From an uncultured Clostridia bacterium (GTDB taxonomy: Bacteria > Bacillota > Clostridia > Oscillospirales > Acutalibacteraceae), in NCBI GenBank assembly GCA_947623175.1, contig CANQGK010000006.1, positions 25,037 through 89,036 on the forward strand: DNA of 64,000 bases, written 5' to 3'. Shown here piece by piece: positions 38,232-47,402 of this stretch (position 1 is the first letter of the stretch; each line of letters opens with the position of its first letter). The translations under genes were made by a program, and so were the position numbers. Under the pieces are notes generated by a model, which did no database searches, was not told where the DNA came from, and worked only from the letters and a program-made list of their open reading frames with translations.

Positions 38232-40457
38232 ATGAAAAGATTTTTTAGCTTGATTTGCTGTATGACGGTATTGTTATCGCTTACGGCTTGCAGCAGTACC
38301 GATTTCGGTTCGTCGCCCTACAGGGAAGCGGAAGACTCGGAAATACCGTCCGATACCCTTATTGCGGAAAATTCGCTCTACAGATTAGAGCTTACGGACT
38401 CGAATATGGGCTTTGTTCTGACCGAAAAAGCCACGGGAAAGCAATGGAGCAGTACGCCCGCGGACGAGTCGGGCGCCGAGGTAGACGAGCTTGGTATGCC
38501 CATAAAAAAGCATCCGCGGGTTGAGTCGGTACTGTCGGTAGAATGCAAAAACTTCATAAGCGACGAGACGAATACCTACAATTGCTACACCGACGCTTTG
38601 CAGGCGGGAAAGGTGGTCTGTAAAGCTGCCGATAACGGCATAACCGTCGACTACTATTTTTCCGAAGCACAGGTTATGATACCGCTCGAGTGCACGCTTA
38701 CCGATATGGGGGTAAAGCTCTCCGTAAACCCCGAAAAAATTCTCGAAAACGACAACAAGGTAATAAGCATTTCGATCGCGCCCTTTTTCTGCGGGGTCAA
38801 AAACGATACCGAAAATTCTTATCTGTTCGTACCCTCGGGCTCGGGAGCCATAGTCGGTACCGCCGCAAAATCTCAGCAGGGAGACTCATATTCGGCTCAA
38901 ATTTACGGTTACGATCCCGCCATAGACGAGGTGGCGTCGATTTCGAACAAGGAGCCCGTGCGGCTGGGAGTTTTCGGCTCAAAGGCGGGGGACAAAGCCA
39001 TGTGCGCCGTCGTTGACGGAAGCCCCGAGTCGGCTTGGATAAACCTTACCTCCGGCAGCGAAACCCTCGGCTATTCCTCCTGCTATGCTACCTTCCAAAT
39101 GCGCGGCTACACCAATCATACGGCACAGCTTTTTTCGTATGAAAAGGTAAATAACGTCGTCTACGGCAAAAAAATGATAAACAAGCCGATTTCGGTGACC
39201 TTTTGCCCCTTAAGCGGCGAGGACGCCGATTACAGCGGTATGGCAAGACTTTACAGGGAGTACCTGATTAAAGAATACGGCGTTAAAGCCTCCTGCGAGG
39301 ATATTCCGCTTAATATCCGAATGCTCGGCGGAACGCAGACGACAAAGTCGTTTTTGGGAATCCCGTATACCACGACCTATGCGGCGACTACTCTCAATGC
39401 CGCCGAAAAAATAATCAAAGAAATAAAGACCGAAACCGGCGCCGACTTTTCGGTTCAGCTTAAGGGATTCGGCGAAAGCGGAACGGACGAGGGCAAAATT
39501 GCGGGTAATTTTACCGTCAATAAAAGCCTCGGTTCGTTAAAGGAGCTTAAAGCGCTTTTCGGCTTCGGCGAAAAAAACAAGGTCGATTTGTACTTCGATT
39601 TTGATATGGAAAAATTCGCCGGCGGTTTCGGGAGCGGCGGCGCGATCACAAACGCGGGCGAGCAAAAGGCGGTCCAATACCACTACGACATAGCCGTAAG
39701 GGATAAAAAGACCGACACCGCCTATTATCTGTTATCGCCCGTAAAATTTGCGGATATAGCAAACAAAATTATTAAAAAAGCGAATAAATATGAAATTTCG
39801 GGCATATCGCTCGATACCCTGTCGCAGGTTGCTTATTCGGACTATAAAAATAAGAAAAGCTCCGAATATTATTCGAAAAACGGCTTTCCGGCTGCCGCCG
39901 ACGGCGCAATAACAAGCCTTAAATCCGAAAACAAAAGATTTATGGCGTCGGGAGCTAACCTTTATTCGGCGGTGACGGCGGATATCATTACCGAATCGCC
40001 CGTAACCTCCGAAAAAAATCAGGCTTTTTTATATGACGTACCGTTTTATCAAATGGTATTTAAGGGCAGTGTTCCTATAGCGGTGCAAAGCGTAAATTTG
40101 GCTGCCGATCCTCGGCTTATGCTTTTAAAGGCGGTGGAGTCGGGCGCCGGACTCGGGTATACCGTTATAGACAAATGGGATAACGCGTTGATAAACTCCG
40201 ATTTGCCCTATTTTTACAACAGCGTATTTGATGATATAAAGGACGGCATATTCGAGGATTTCGGCAAACTTTCCGATTACTTTAAAAAGATTTCGGGGCA
40301 GCATATCGTAAAGCATACCGTTTATGAAACGGGGCTTCGCGAAACGGTGTTTGAAAACGGCGTTTGCGTTTACGTCAATATTACCGGTAAGACTCTCGAT
40401 ACGCCGAAGGGCGAGCTTGCCTCGTACGAATATCTTATAACGGAGAAAAGCTTATGA
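38232..40457 (+). CDS. DUF5696-like lipoprotein (full length)
   Basis: Lipoprotein of 741 residues with lipobox VLLSLTACSS. N-terminal half is beta-sandwich (YRLELTDSNMGFVLTEKATGKQWSSTP), and the C-terminal half, from MLGGTQTTKSFLGIPY at about 363, has alternating strands and helices with DFSVQLKGFGESG and a conserved PFYQMVFKGSVPIAVQ, as in the partial gene at 1-1131. The C-terminal part looks like a TIM-barrel glycosidase-like domain; catalytic residues cannot be named with confidence. AAGGAGGG sits 8 bp before the ATG, and the gene overlaps its MalF partner by 4 bp. Membrane-anchored glycan hydrolysis or substrate delivery to the permeases is the likely role, inferred from position. Confidence 0.75.
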   Translation: MKRFFSLICCMTVLLSLTACSSTDFGSSPYREAEDSEIPSDTLIAENSLYRLELTDSNMGFVLTEKATGKQWSSTPADESGAEVDELGMPIKKHPRVESVLSVECKNFISDETNTYNCYTDALQAGKVVCKAADNGITVDYYFSEAQVMIPLECTLTDMGVKLSVNPEKILENDNKVISISIAPFFCGVKNDTENSYLFVPSGSGAIVGTAAKSQQGDSYSAQIYGYDPAIDEVASISNKEPVRLGVFGSKAGDKAMCAVVDGSPESAWINLTSGSETLGYSSCYATFQMRGYTNHTAQLFSYEKVNNVVYGKKMINKPISVTFCPLSGEDADYSGMARLYREYLIKEYGVKASCEDIPLNIRMLGGTQTTKSFLGIPYTTTYAATTLNAAEKIIKEIKTETGADFSVQLKGFGESGTDEGKIAGNFTVNKSLGSLKELKALFGFGEKNKVDLYFDFDMEKFAGGFGSGGAITNAGEQKAVQYHYDIAVRDKKTDTAYYLLSPVKFADIANKIIKKANKYEISGISLDTLSQVAYSDYKNKKSSEYYSKNGFPAAADGAITSLKSENKRFMASGANLYSAVTADIITESPVTSEKNQAFLYDVPFYQMVFKGSVPIAVQSVNLAADPRLMLLKAVESGAGLGYTVIDKWDNALINSDLPYFYNSVFDDIKDGIFEDFGKLSDYFKKISGQHIVKHTVYETGLRETVFENGVCVYVNITGKTLDTPKGELASYEYLITEKSL

Positions 40458-41353
40458 AAAAAGCAAAGAAAAACAGGGGAATAAGCGAGCTTAAAAGCAG
40501 ATACGGATACCTTTTTACGACGCATTGGATAATAGGTATAATTATATTTTTCGCTCTGCCCCTTATACAGTCGGTCATCTTTTCGTTCAGCAAGATAGAA
40601 ATCGTCGGCGGCGGAATAAATATGGATTTTATAGGAACGGAAAACTACAGGCAGATATTGTTTGCCGACGCAAACTACGAAAATTGGCTTTCCTCCTCCA
40701 TAACCTCATATCTCTATTCACTGCCGATTATTATACTTTTGAGCATGTCGCTGGCGCTTATATTGAACCAGAATTTCAGAGGCAGACTTTTTTTCAGGGC
40801 GCTCTATTTTCTGCCGGTTATAATATCGACCGGCGCGGTCATAAACCTGATTTTCAGGACAACGAGCAACGATATGTCCAACATAGGTGTGAGCGACGCT
40901 TATTCCGCGAATATGATAAGCGTCGACGATATCGTAAGACTGCTCGATATACAGGGCGAGGCGGCAAAATACATTACGGTCACCATAAGCAAAATATTCG
41001 ACCTTGTGTGGAGCTGCGGAATACAAATAGTGCTCTTTCTCGCGGGACTTCAGTCCGTGCCCTCCTCTTTTTACGAGGCGTCGCGGGTCGAGGGAGCGAC
41101 GAAGTGGGAGGAGTTTTGGTTTATCACCTTCCCGATGCTCTCCCGTGTGACGGTTCTTGTTATGATTTTTACGATGGTCGAGCTTATAACGAGCGAGCGG
41201 ACGACGCTTATAAGAAACGTATATTCCATGATGCGCACGGGAAACTACGACGAGACCTCGGCTATGATATGGTTCTATTTTTTGATATGCGGCGGAATAA
41301 TGGCGGTTATCGTATTTCTGTTTAACCGGTTTGTGACAAAACGGTATGAATAG
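40454..41353 (+). CDS. CUT1 sugar ABC permease, MalF type (second DUF5696 cassette)
   Basis: Permease of 299 residues that overlaps the DUF5696-like gene by 4 bp (ATGA). EAA motif EASRVEGATKWEEFWFITFP matches the motif of the first-cassette permease EVSKVEGASKWEEFWYITVP, and NYRQI/NYKYA and QIVLFLAGLQSVP/QIVLFISGLQSIP correspond, so the two cassettes are paralogous. Forms a pore with the next gene. Confidence 0.9.
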   Translation: MKKAKKNRGISELKSRYGYLFTTHWIIGIIIFFALPLIQSVIFSFSKIEIVGGGINMDFIGTENYRQILFADANYENWLSSSITSYLYSLPIIILLSMSLALILNQNFRGRLFFRALYFLPVIISTGAVINLIFRTTSNDMSNIGVSDAYSANMISVDDIVRLLDIQGEAAKYITVTISKIFDLVWSCGIQIVLFLAGLQSVPSSFYEASRVEGATKWEEFWFITFPMLSRVTVLVMIFTMVELITSERTTLIRNVYSMMRTGNYDETSAMIWFYFLICGGIMAVIVFLFNRFVTKRYE

Positions 41354-41440
41354 GCCGAAGGGTTTGGGTTTTAACCCTTGTCGTTTGCGGCTTATGTCTA
41401 TAAGCGCCATATCTTCCGGCAGAAGGGAACAGTCAGAATA

Positions 41441-42433
41441 ATGAAGAATATTATCAATTCTTTTTCCAAAACAGACGATCGTAATATTCGAAAACTAAAG
41501 AAAAAAAGCCTCGGGATTTTGTATTCGGTTTTTCGGCTTGTAATTCTCCTTTCGATAGGCTTTATTATAATTTATCCGCTGATATATACGATAGTGACCT
41601 CGCTTCAGAGCAAGTATGCCTTCTTAAACTCCACGAGAGTGTGGATACCTACGGAATTTGCGATTTCCGAAAACTACAGGGCGGCGTTTGACGCCATGGA
41701 ATATCTGCAGTCCTTTTGGTCGACCTTTAAGAACGAGCTTATAAGCGCGGGTATTGAGATCATGTCCTGCGCGATAGCGGCTTACGGTCTTGCGCGGTTC
41801 GATTTTAAATTAAAAAAGCTTTACACCGCGATTTTGTTTTTGACGATATTGGTTCCCGAAATGATGATCATGATTCCGCGAATGCTCAACTATTCGCATC
41901 TCGATTTTTTCGGGATTTTGGGACTTTTCAATAAAATTACCGGAGTGGATATACGACCGAATATTATAGATACCTCTCTCGCCTTTTGGCTTCCCTCGCT
42001 TTTCGGCGTGGGGCTCAGAGCGGGTATACTCATTTATATTTATATACAGTTTTTCAAAGGACTCCCGAAAGAGCTCGAAGAAGCGGCATGGGTCGACGGA
42101 GCGGGCCCTTTCAAAACCTTTTTGACGATAGCGCTTCCGAGCTCCGGCGTGGTGATCCTTACCGTAACGGTTTTTTCTATGATATGGCATTGGAACGATT
42201 CTCTGCTTTCGGGAATGTATTTAAGCAACAGCTTTCCGCTCGCAAGGCAAATAGCCCGCCTGCCCGAGACCTTGGGAAGTAAATATCATATCATATTAAG
42301 CGCCCGCGATCCCCAGGGAATAGGCTATCTTATGGCGGGATGCGTACTTTTTGTCGTGCCTATGCTTATCGTATATATGATAATACAGCATTGGTTTATC
42401 GAAAGTATCGACAGAGTAGGCATTACGGGTTAA
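41441..42433 (+). CDS. CUT1 sugar ABC permease, MalG type (second DUF5696 cassette)
   Basis: Permease of 330 residues. The ATG is chosen after GAAGGGAA (upstream in-frame starts lack a site). It shows IYPLIYTIVTSL, EAAWVDGAGPFKTFLTIALP and a C-terminal IDRVGITG tail matching the first-cassette MalG protein. An 87-bp gap separates it from the MalF gene and 23 bp from the GH36 gene downstream, which suggests that the imported sugar is an alpha-galactoside. Confidence 0.9.
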   Translation: MKNIINSFSKTDDRNIRKLKKKSLGILYSVFRLVILLSIGFIIIYPLIYTIVTSLQSKYAFLNSTRVWIPTEFAISENYRAAFDAMEYLQSFWSTFKNELISAGIEIMSCAIAAYGLARFDFKLKKLYTAILFLTILVPEMMIMIPRMLNYSHLDFFGILGLFNKITGVDIRPNIIDTSLAFWLPSLFGVGLRAGILIYIYIQFFKGLPKELEEAAWVDGAGPFKTFLTIALPSSGVVILTVTVFSMIWHWNDSLLSGMYLSNSFPLARQIARLPETLGSKYHIILSARDPQGIGYLMAGCVLFVVPMLIVYMIIQHWFIESIDRVGITG

Positions 42434-42456
42434 TTTTAAGCAAATGGAGAAGCATT

Positions 42457-44646
42457 ATGTCGGTTTCAATTAAAGAAAACATTATTACACTTGATACAAA
42501 AAACACTACATATCAAATGGCGGTCAACGCGAACGGATATCTCGCGCATCTGTATTACGGCAGCCGTCTGGACGGCTCGAGCGCCGCCGATTGCAGTATG
42601 CTCGGCTATCATTCGCTGGTGCCTTTGGCATATGACGGCTGTTCCTCGGAGCTGTCGCCCGACGTCTGCCCGCTCGAATATTCGGCTTACGGCAACGGGG
42701 ATTTCAGAACCGCGCCGCTTATGCTCTCCTTCTCCGACGGCTCGTCCGTTTGCGATTTGAGATTTGAAGATGTGAAACGTATTGAGAAAAAGCCTCTTTT
42801 AAAAGGGCTTCCGGCATTGCACGACGAGGCGGGAAAATCCGAGTCGGTGGAAATATGCTTAAAAGACAAAATATACGATTTGCGGGTATATCTTTTATAT
42901 ACGGCATTTGAAGAATGCGACGTTTTGGCAAGGTCTGTAAGGGTCGAAAACCGCACCGGCGGCGATATCGTACTTAACCGTGTGCTGTCTACCTGCCTCG
43001 ATAACTACGAATGCGACTACGATTTTATTTCTTTTTCCGGAAAACCGAACTACGAGCGCTCATTAAACCGTATACCCTTGCGGGAATTAAAATTAAGCTG
43101 TGAAAGCAGACGCGGAACCTCAAGTCACCAAAACAATCCCTTCGTTATCTTTTGCTCAAAGGACTGCAGCGAAAAATCCGGCGAATGCTGCGGCGCCGCA
43201 TTCGTCTACAGCGGAAATTTCACGGCGTCAATGGAAAAAACCCAGATAGGCACCACCAGATTTGTCATGGGAATAAATCCCGAAAATTTCAGATTTGTGC
43301 TGAAGGACGGCGAGAGCTTCCAGGCGCCCGAGGTGATACACACCTTCAGCAATTCGGGCTTTTCCGGACTTACCCACAATTATCACAACGTCATAAGAAA
43401 GCATCTTTTCAGGGGCAAATACGCCGACGCGCCGCGGCCTATAATGTTGAACAGCTGGGAAGCCACCTATTTTGACGTTAATTGCGAAAAGCTTTTGGCT
43501 ATAGCAAAGCAGGCGAAAAAAATCGGCGTCGACACCTTCGTTTTGGACGACGGCTGGTTTTTGGGACGCCAAAGCGACAATTCCTCCTTGGGCGATTGGT
43601 TCGCGGACGAGGAAAGGATCGGCTGTCCTTTGAGCCGGCTTATATCCGGCATAAACGAGCTCGGAATGAAATTCGGATTGTGGTTTGAGCCGGAGTGTAT
43701 TTCGGAAAACAGTATTCTTTACAGGAACCACCCGGAATGGGTTTTGCAGGCGCCAGACAGAAAAGGGATGCTCGGAAGAAAGCAATGGGTTATCGATATG
43801 TCGAACGACGATGCGGTAAACGCCATATTTGACATGATGTGCGATATTTTGGATAACAATAATATCGATTATATCAAATGGGATTTTAACCGGTATCTGA
43901 CCGACGTTTATTCCTGCCGGCTGCCCGCCGAACGTCAGGGCGAGGTACTGCACAGATACGTTTTGGGAGTGTACAGCCTTTTGGAAAAAATCAACGCTCG
44001 ATACCCCGATCTGCTTATCGAGAGCTGCGCTTCGGGCGGCGGCAGGTATGACTGCGGAATGCTCTATTACGCGCCGCAAATCTGGGCGAGCGATAACACC
44101 GATCCCTTAGACAGGGTGAATATACAGTACGGCACGTCGTTTTGCTATCCGATAATTTCCGTCGGCTCGCACGTTACCGCCTCCCCCAATCATACCACGA
44201 GGCGAAACACCCCGCTTTTAACCCGCTCAAACGTTGCAATGGCGGGAACCTACGGCTTTGAGCTCGATTTGACCACACTTTCGGACGGGGAAATCGAAAT
44301 ACTCAAAAAAGAAACCGAATTTTACAAAGCGCATGCCTCTCTTATAAAAGACGGCGATTATTACAGGCTTACCTCAAATAACGAAAGATACATCGCATGG
44401 CAGTTTGTATCCGAGGATAAAAAACACGCTTTGGCGGTTTTGGTTCAAACTCGCAACAATATCAATTACAAGCCGATCATAAGACGGCTCGAGGGCCTCA
44501 ATGCCAATACAAAGTACCGGGTAATTATCGACGGCGCAGAGCGTGAGGGAGAGTATACGGGTACCGCGCTTATGCAGATAGGTATAAATCTTAGGACCAT
44601 AAAGTACGAGGGCGAATCCACCCGAATAGAAATCGAGGCAATATAA
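42457..44646 (+). CDS. GH36 alpha-galactosidase
   Basis: Cytoplasmic alpha-galactosidase of 729 residues, the normal size for the tetrameric GH36 class. N-terminal beta-supersandwich to about 330, then a TIM barrel. Signatures: VDTFVLDDGWF, LGMKFGLWFEPECI, the nucleophile D476 in YIKWDFNR, ESCASGGGRYD, and acid/base D546 in ASDNTD. Last gene of the cluster, followed by a strong hairpin terminator shared with the convergent araC gene. Together with GH2 it would release galactose from alpha- and beta-linked ends of imported oligosaccharides. Family and reaction are firm; specificity for raffinose-type sugars versus galactan fragments is not. Confidence 0.93.
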   Translation: MSVSIKENIITLDTKNTTYQMAVNANGYLAHLYYGSRLDGSSAADCSMLGYHSLVPLAYDGCSSELSPDVCPLEYSAYGNGDFRTAPLMLSFSDGSSVCDLRFEDVKRIEKKPLLKGLPALHDEAGKSESVEICLKDKIYDLRVYLLYTAFEECDVLARSVRVENRTGGDIVLNRVLSTCLDNYECDYDFISFSGKPNYERSLNRIPLRELKLSCESRRGTSSHQNNPFVIFCSKDCSEKSGECCGAAFVYSGNFTASMEKTQIGTTRFVMGINPENFRFVLKDGESFQAPEVIHTFSNSGFSGLTHNYHNVIRKHLFRGKYADAPRPIMLNSWEATYFDVNCEKLLAIAKQAKKIGVDTFVLDDGWFLGRQSDNSSLGDWFADEERIGCPLSRLISGINELGMKFGLWFEPECISENSILYRNHPEWVLQAPDRKGMLGRKQWVIDMSNDDAVNAIFDMMCDILDNNNIDYIKWDFNRYLTDVYSCRLPAERQGEVLHRYVLGVYSLLEKINARYPDLLIESCASGGGRYDCGMLYYAPQIWASDNTDPLDRVNIQYGTSFCYPIISVGSHVTASPNHTTRRNTPLLTRSNVAMAGTYGFELDLTTLSDGEIEILKKETEFYKAHASLIKDGDYYRLTSNNERYIAWQFVSEDKKHALAVLVQTRNNINYKPIIRRLEGLNANTKYRVIIDGAEREGEYTGTALMQIGINLRTIKYEGESTRIEIEAI

Positions 44647-44660
44647 AAACAAATATAAAA

Positions 44661-44696
44661 AGCAAGAGTCGATAAATAATTATATCGGCTCTTGCT
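44661..44696. terminator. Bidirectional terminator between GH36 and araC
   Basis: AGCAAGAGTCGATA pairs with TATCGGCTCTTGCT over 14 bp (one G-T pair) with an AATAATTA-rich loop. A-rich left and T-rich right flanks let it end both convergent transcripts. Confidence 0.8.
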
Positions 44697-44716
44697 CTGA
44701 GTTGCGTCAAATGCAG

Positions 44717-45520
44717 TCAATTTATCTTTTTTCGGTATTCGGTGGGGGTCATACCCGTCTTCGCTTTGAACATGCTCGTAAAATATTGCGGATTTTGATA
44801 TCCGATAAATTCGGCTATTTCCGATATCGGCTTTTTCGTGTGCTGTAAAAGGGAAGAGGCGATCGATATCTTATTGCTTATCTGGTAGTCGTACGGCGTA
44901 ATTCCGAATTCGCGCTTAAAAAGCTTCAGACAGTAGTCGGGGGAGCGGTATATATGACCTGCAAGCTCGGTGTTGTTTATTATGCGGTCGATGTTTTCGT
45001 CCAGATAGGTCTTAAGCATTATCGCTTCGTTGCTTTTTTGCGATTCCTTATTTAAAACGTATAATCTGTGCAAAATTTCAAAATACAGGCTTGTAAGCTT
45101 CGAGTTCTTTTCGGAGTCGGGTATATCGGCGTATGAGGTTTTCATAATTTGCTTAAAAAGCCCTTTGAGCGACGGCGCCGAAAATACGAACTTATCGTTG
45201 AGGGAAAAGTTCATAAGAAGCGACGACGCGAGACTTCCCGACAGGTTCATAAAATATTTTGCCCATGGATTTTGCGGATTGGCATAATATTCGTGGCTTA
45301 TGCCGGCGGGGAGAATATAGACGTCGTCGGTTTTGATATCTATTTTTTTGTTGTCTATAAGCAGGGTACCCTCTCCTCTGAAAACGTATTCGATTATGGT
45401 TATATTCGGCTTGGTTCGCACGTATCGGTGATTTTTATCGCATATCGAAACGCCCGTCATAACCACGTTTATCGGAGAGTCCTTTTCCTGTACGAAAAAA
45501 TATTTTATGGTTTCTTTCAT
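44717..45520 (-). CDS. AraC-family transcriptional regulator
   Basis: Regulator of 267 residues on the opposite strand to every neighbour. The N-terminal half is cupin-like (GEGTLLIDNKKIDIKTDDVYILPAGISHEYYANPQNPW), a ligand-sensing arm; the C-terminal 100 residues contain two helix-turn-helices (AGHIYRSPDYCLKLFKREFG and IAEFIGYQNPQYFTSMFKAKTG), ending in the family signature TPTEYRKK. It is the only regulator in the window and sits at the end of the glycan cluster. An AraC-type protein would fit the 21-bp direct-repeat operators at 11.3 and 18.55 kb; this link is inference from class and location. Confidence 0.9.
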   Translation of the reverse strand: MKETIKYFFVQEKDSPINVVMTGVSICDKNHRYVRTKPNITIIEYVFRGEGTLLIDNKKIDIKTDDVYILPAGISHEYYANPQNPWAKYFMNLSGSLASSLLMNFSLNDKFVFSAPSLKGLFKQIMKTSYADIPDSEKNSKLTSLYFEILHRLYVLNKESQKSNEAIMLKTYLDENIDRIINNTELAGHIYRSPDYCLKLFKREFGITPYDYQISNKISIASSLLQHTKKPISEIAEFIGYQNPQYFTSMFKAKTGMTPTEYRKKIN

Positions 45521-45548
45521 TTTTTTATTGCACCTGCCTCTAATTAAT

Positions 45549-45576
45549 ATTATAATTATTTTTATAAAACTGTCAA
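45549..45576 (-). promoter_or_regulatory. Sigma-A promoter of araC
   Basis: On the minus strand TTGACA, 16 bp, TATAAT, reading toward the regulator. It lies in the 79-bp divergent gap before the metallo-hydrolase gene, so expression of the two genes may interfere. Confidence 0.7.
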
Positions 45577-45599
45577 TCTTTTAGCGGAGGAATGTTTTT

Positions 45600-46421
45600 A
45601 TGAAATTAAAATATCTCGGCACTGCCGCTGCCGAAGGTTATCCGGCGATTTTTTGTCAATGCGAAAACTGTAAAAAAGCCTTAAAGGAAAAGGGAAAAAA
45701 CATCCGAAGCAGGTCGCAGGCGATTATCGACGACAGACTGCTTATCGATTTTCCGTGCGACACCTATTATCATTGCTTAATTAACGGTATAGATCTTTGC
45801 GATATTCACCATTGCCTCATAACCCACGTGCATAAGGACCACCTTTATCCGGTGGAGTTTTTGAATTTAAACGGTTTTTCGCACCCCTCGCCCGATTACA
45901 AATTAAATCTGTACGGAAGCGAAGACGTCGAAAAAATACTTGCGGATTTGCCCGCCGGCGTTTACAATCATCTTAATTTCGTAAAAATAAACCCGTTTGA
46001 GCCCTTTAAAATCGAAAAATACACGGTGACGGCGCTGCCCGCTTATCACGCAACCGACAACCCGTATATATACAGTGTATCGGACGGCGAAAAAACCCTC
46101 CTTTACGCGCATGATACCGATATCTTCCCCGAAAAAACATGGGAGTATATTACCGATAATAAAATGCACTTCGACCTTGTATCCATGGACTGCACCGAAG
46201 GCGCTTACGAGGATTTAAGCTATCGGGGACATATGTGCCTCGGGCGAAACATCACCTGCCGACAAAGATTGGCGGACGGTAAAAACATCGACGAAAATAC
46301 AAAAACGGTGCTCAATCATTTTTCGCACAACGGTCTTTACGCCAATTATTCCGATTTTGCTCCCATAGCCGCCGAAAACGGGTTTGAGACCTCGTTCGAC
46401 GGTATGGAAATTACAATATGA
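45600..46421 (+). CDS. PhnP-like MBL-fold phosphodiesterase
   Basis: Metallo-beta-lactamase fold hydrolase of 273 residues, cytoplasmic. The metal motif HVHKDH (HxHxDH) follows ITH at about residue 80; the N-terminal QCENCKKAL cysteine pair and RSRSQAIIDDRLLIDFP are typical of the PhnP branch, which cleaves cyclic phosphate diesters. A further His and Asp (YAHDTD, MDCTEG) supply the remaining ligands. Ribosome site GCGGAGG. It is followed after 22 bp by a TIM-barrel isomerase, so the two may act together on a sugar-phosphate ester. No phosphonate genes are present, so the name PhnP marks the fold only. Confidence 0.75.
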   Translation: MKLKYLGTAAAEGYPAIFCQCENCKKALKEKGKNIRSRSQAIIDDRLLIDFPCDTYYHCLINGIDLCDIHHCLITHVHKDHLYPVEFLNLNGFSHPSPDYKLNLYGSEDVEKILADLPAGVYNHLNFVKINPFEPFKIEKYTVTALPAYHATDNPYIYSVSDGEKTLLYAHDTDIFPEKTWEYITDNKMHFDLVSMDCTEGAYEDLSYRGHMCLGRNITCRQRLADGKNIDENTKTVLNHFSHNGLYANYSDFAPIAAENGFETSFDGMEITI

Positions 46422-46443
46422 TCAAAAAACAGAGGTGCTTTAT

Positions 46444-47319
46444 ATGCTGCTTTCAACACTTACACAATGGGTAGGAAACCGAATACCCGAAAAGGACGCG
46501 ATTAAAATTATAGCGGACGCGGGCTTTGACGCTTATGATATTTCGCTTTTTGATTTAACAAAAGACGAATATCAATTTAACCGAGACGATTACGTCGAAA
46601 TCGCAAAGGATTTGCGCAGTTACGCCGATTCTTTGGGGATAGTCTGCAATCAGTCTCATGCGCCTTACCCGTCAAGTACGGGCAACCCCGAGAAGGACGA
46701 AAAGATATTTGAAAAAATCGTCAGAGCGATGGAGATAGCCTCTATCCTCGGCGCCAAAATTATCGTCGTACATCCAAAACAGCATCTCGTTTATTCGGAG
46801 CATCCCGATGAGCTTTTCAATATCAATGTTGAATTTTACAAAAGCCTCATTCCTTACTGTGAGAAATTCGGCATAAAAGTCGCATGCGAAAATATGTGGC
46901 AGTGCAACAACGGCAACAAGGTTCCGAGCGACAGTACCTGTTCGCGGGCTTGGGAATTTTGCAAATACCTTGACGCGATAGACAGCGAATGGATAGTGGG
47001 CTGTCTTGACATCGGTCACGTTTCGCTTATGAACACCGATATACCGAATTTTATTCGCCAAATGGGCAACCGCCGCCTGCAGGCGCTTCACGTTCACGAT
47101 ACCGATTATAAATCCGACAAGCATACCCTGCCCTTTATGGAAAAAATCGATTTTATCGCCGTTTGTAAGGCATTGGCAGAGATCGATTACAAGGGCGATT
47201 TCACCTTTGAAGCCGACGCTTTTTACAGGGGAAAACCGCGCGAGCTCTGCTTTGCCACCACGCGGTATATGTGCGACGTCGGAAGGTATCTGATTTCGCA
47301 AATCGAAAACGCAAAGTAA
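46444..47319 (+). CDS. Sugar-phosphate isomerase/epimerase (xylose-isomerase-like TIM barrel)
   Basis: TIM-barrel protein of 291 residues. Strands and metal residues of the AP endonuclease 2/xylose-isomerase-like family are seen: NQSHAPYP, KIIVVHPKQH, VACENMW (Glu), LDIGHVSL (Asp and His), LQALHVHDTD, and FTFEADAF (Glu). The ATG is preferred to an upstream in-frame ATG because AGAGG precedes it. Probable divalent-metal isomerase or epimerase for a free or phosphorylated sugar. Two-gene unit with the metallo-hydrolase. Confidence 0.8.
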   Translation: MLLSTLTQWVGNRIPEKDAIKIIADAGFDAYDISLFDLTKDEYQFNRDDYVEIAKDLRSYADSLGIVCNQSHAPYPSSTGNPEKDEKIFEKIVRAMEIASILGAKIIVVHPKQHLVYSEHPDELFNINVEFYKSLIPYCEKFGIKVACENMWQCNNGNKVPSDSTCSRAWEFCKYLDAIDSEWIVGCLDIGHVSLMNTDIPNFIRQMGNRRLQALHVHDTDYKSDKHTLPFMEKIDFIAVCKALAEIDYKGDFTFEADAFYRGKPRELCFATTRYMCDVGRYLISQIENAK

Positions 47320-47326
47320 ATATCCG

Positions 47327-47352
47327 GTTGCATTGCCATAGCAAAGCAATCA
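47327..47352 (+). repeat. Short palindrome related to the 18.6-kb element end
   Basis: GGTTGCATTGCCATAGCAAAGCAATC matches the junction sequence at the right end of the 18.6-kb element in 22 of 26 positions. It lies between two operons and looks like a decayed footprint. Confidence 0.5.
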
Positions 47353-47402
47353 ATATTAAGGCTTTTTAAAGCTGACCTTAAATCGAGGAATTTTTTTAAA
47401 AA

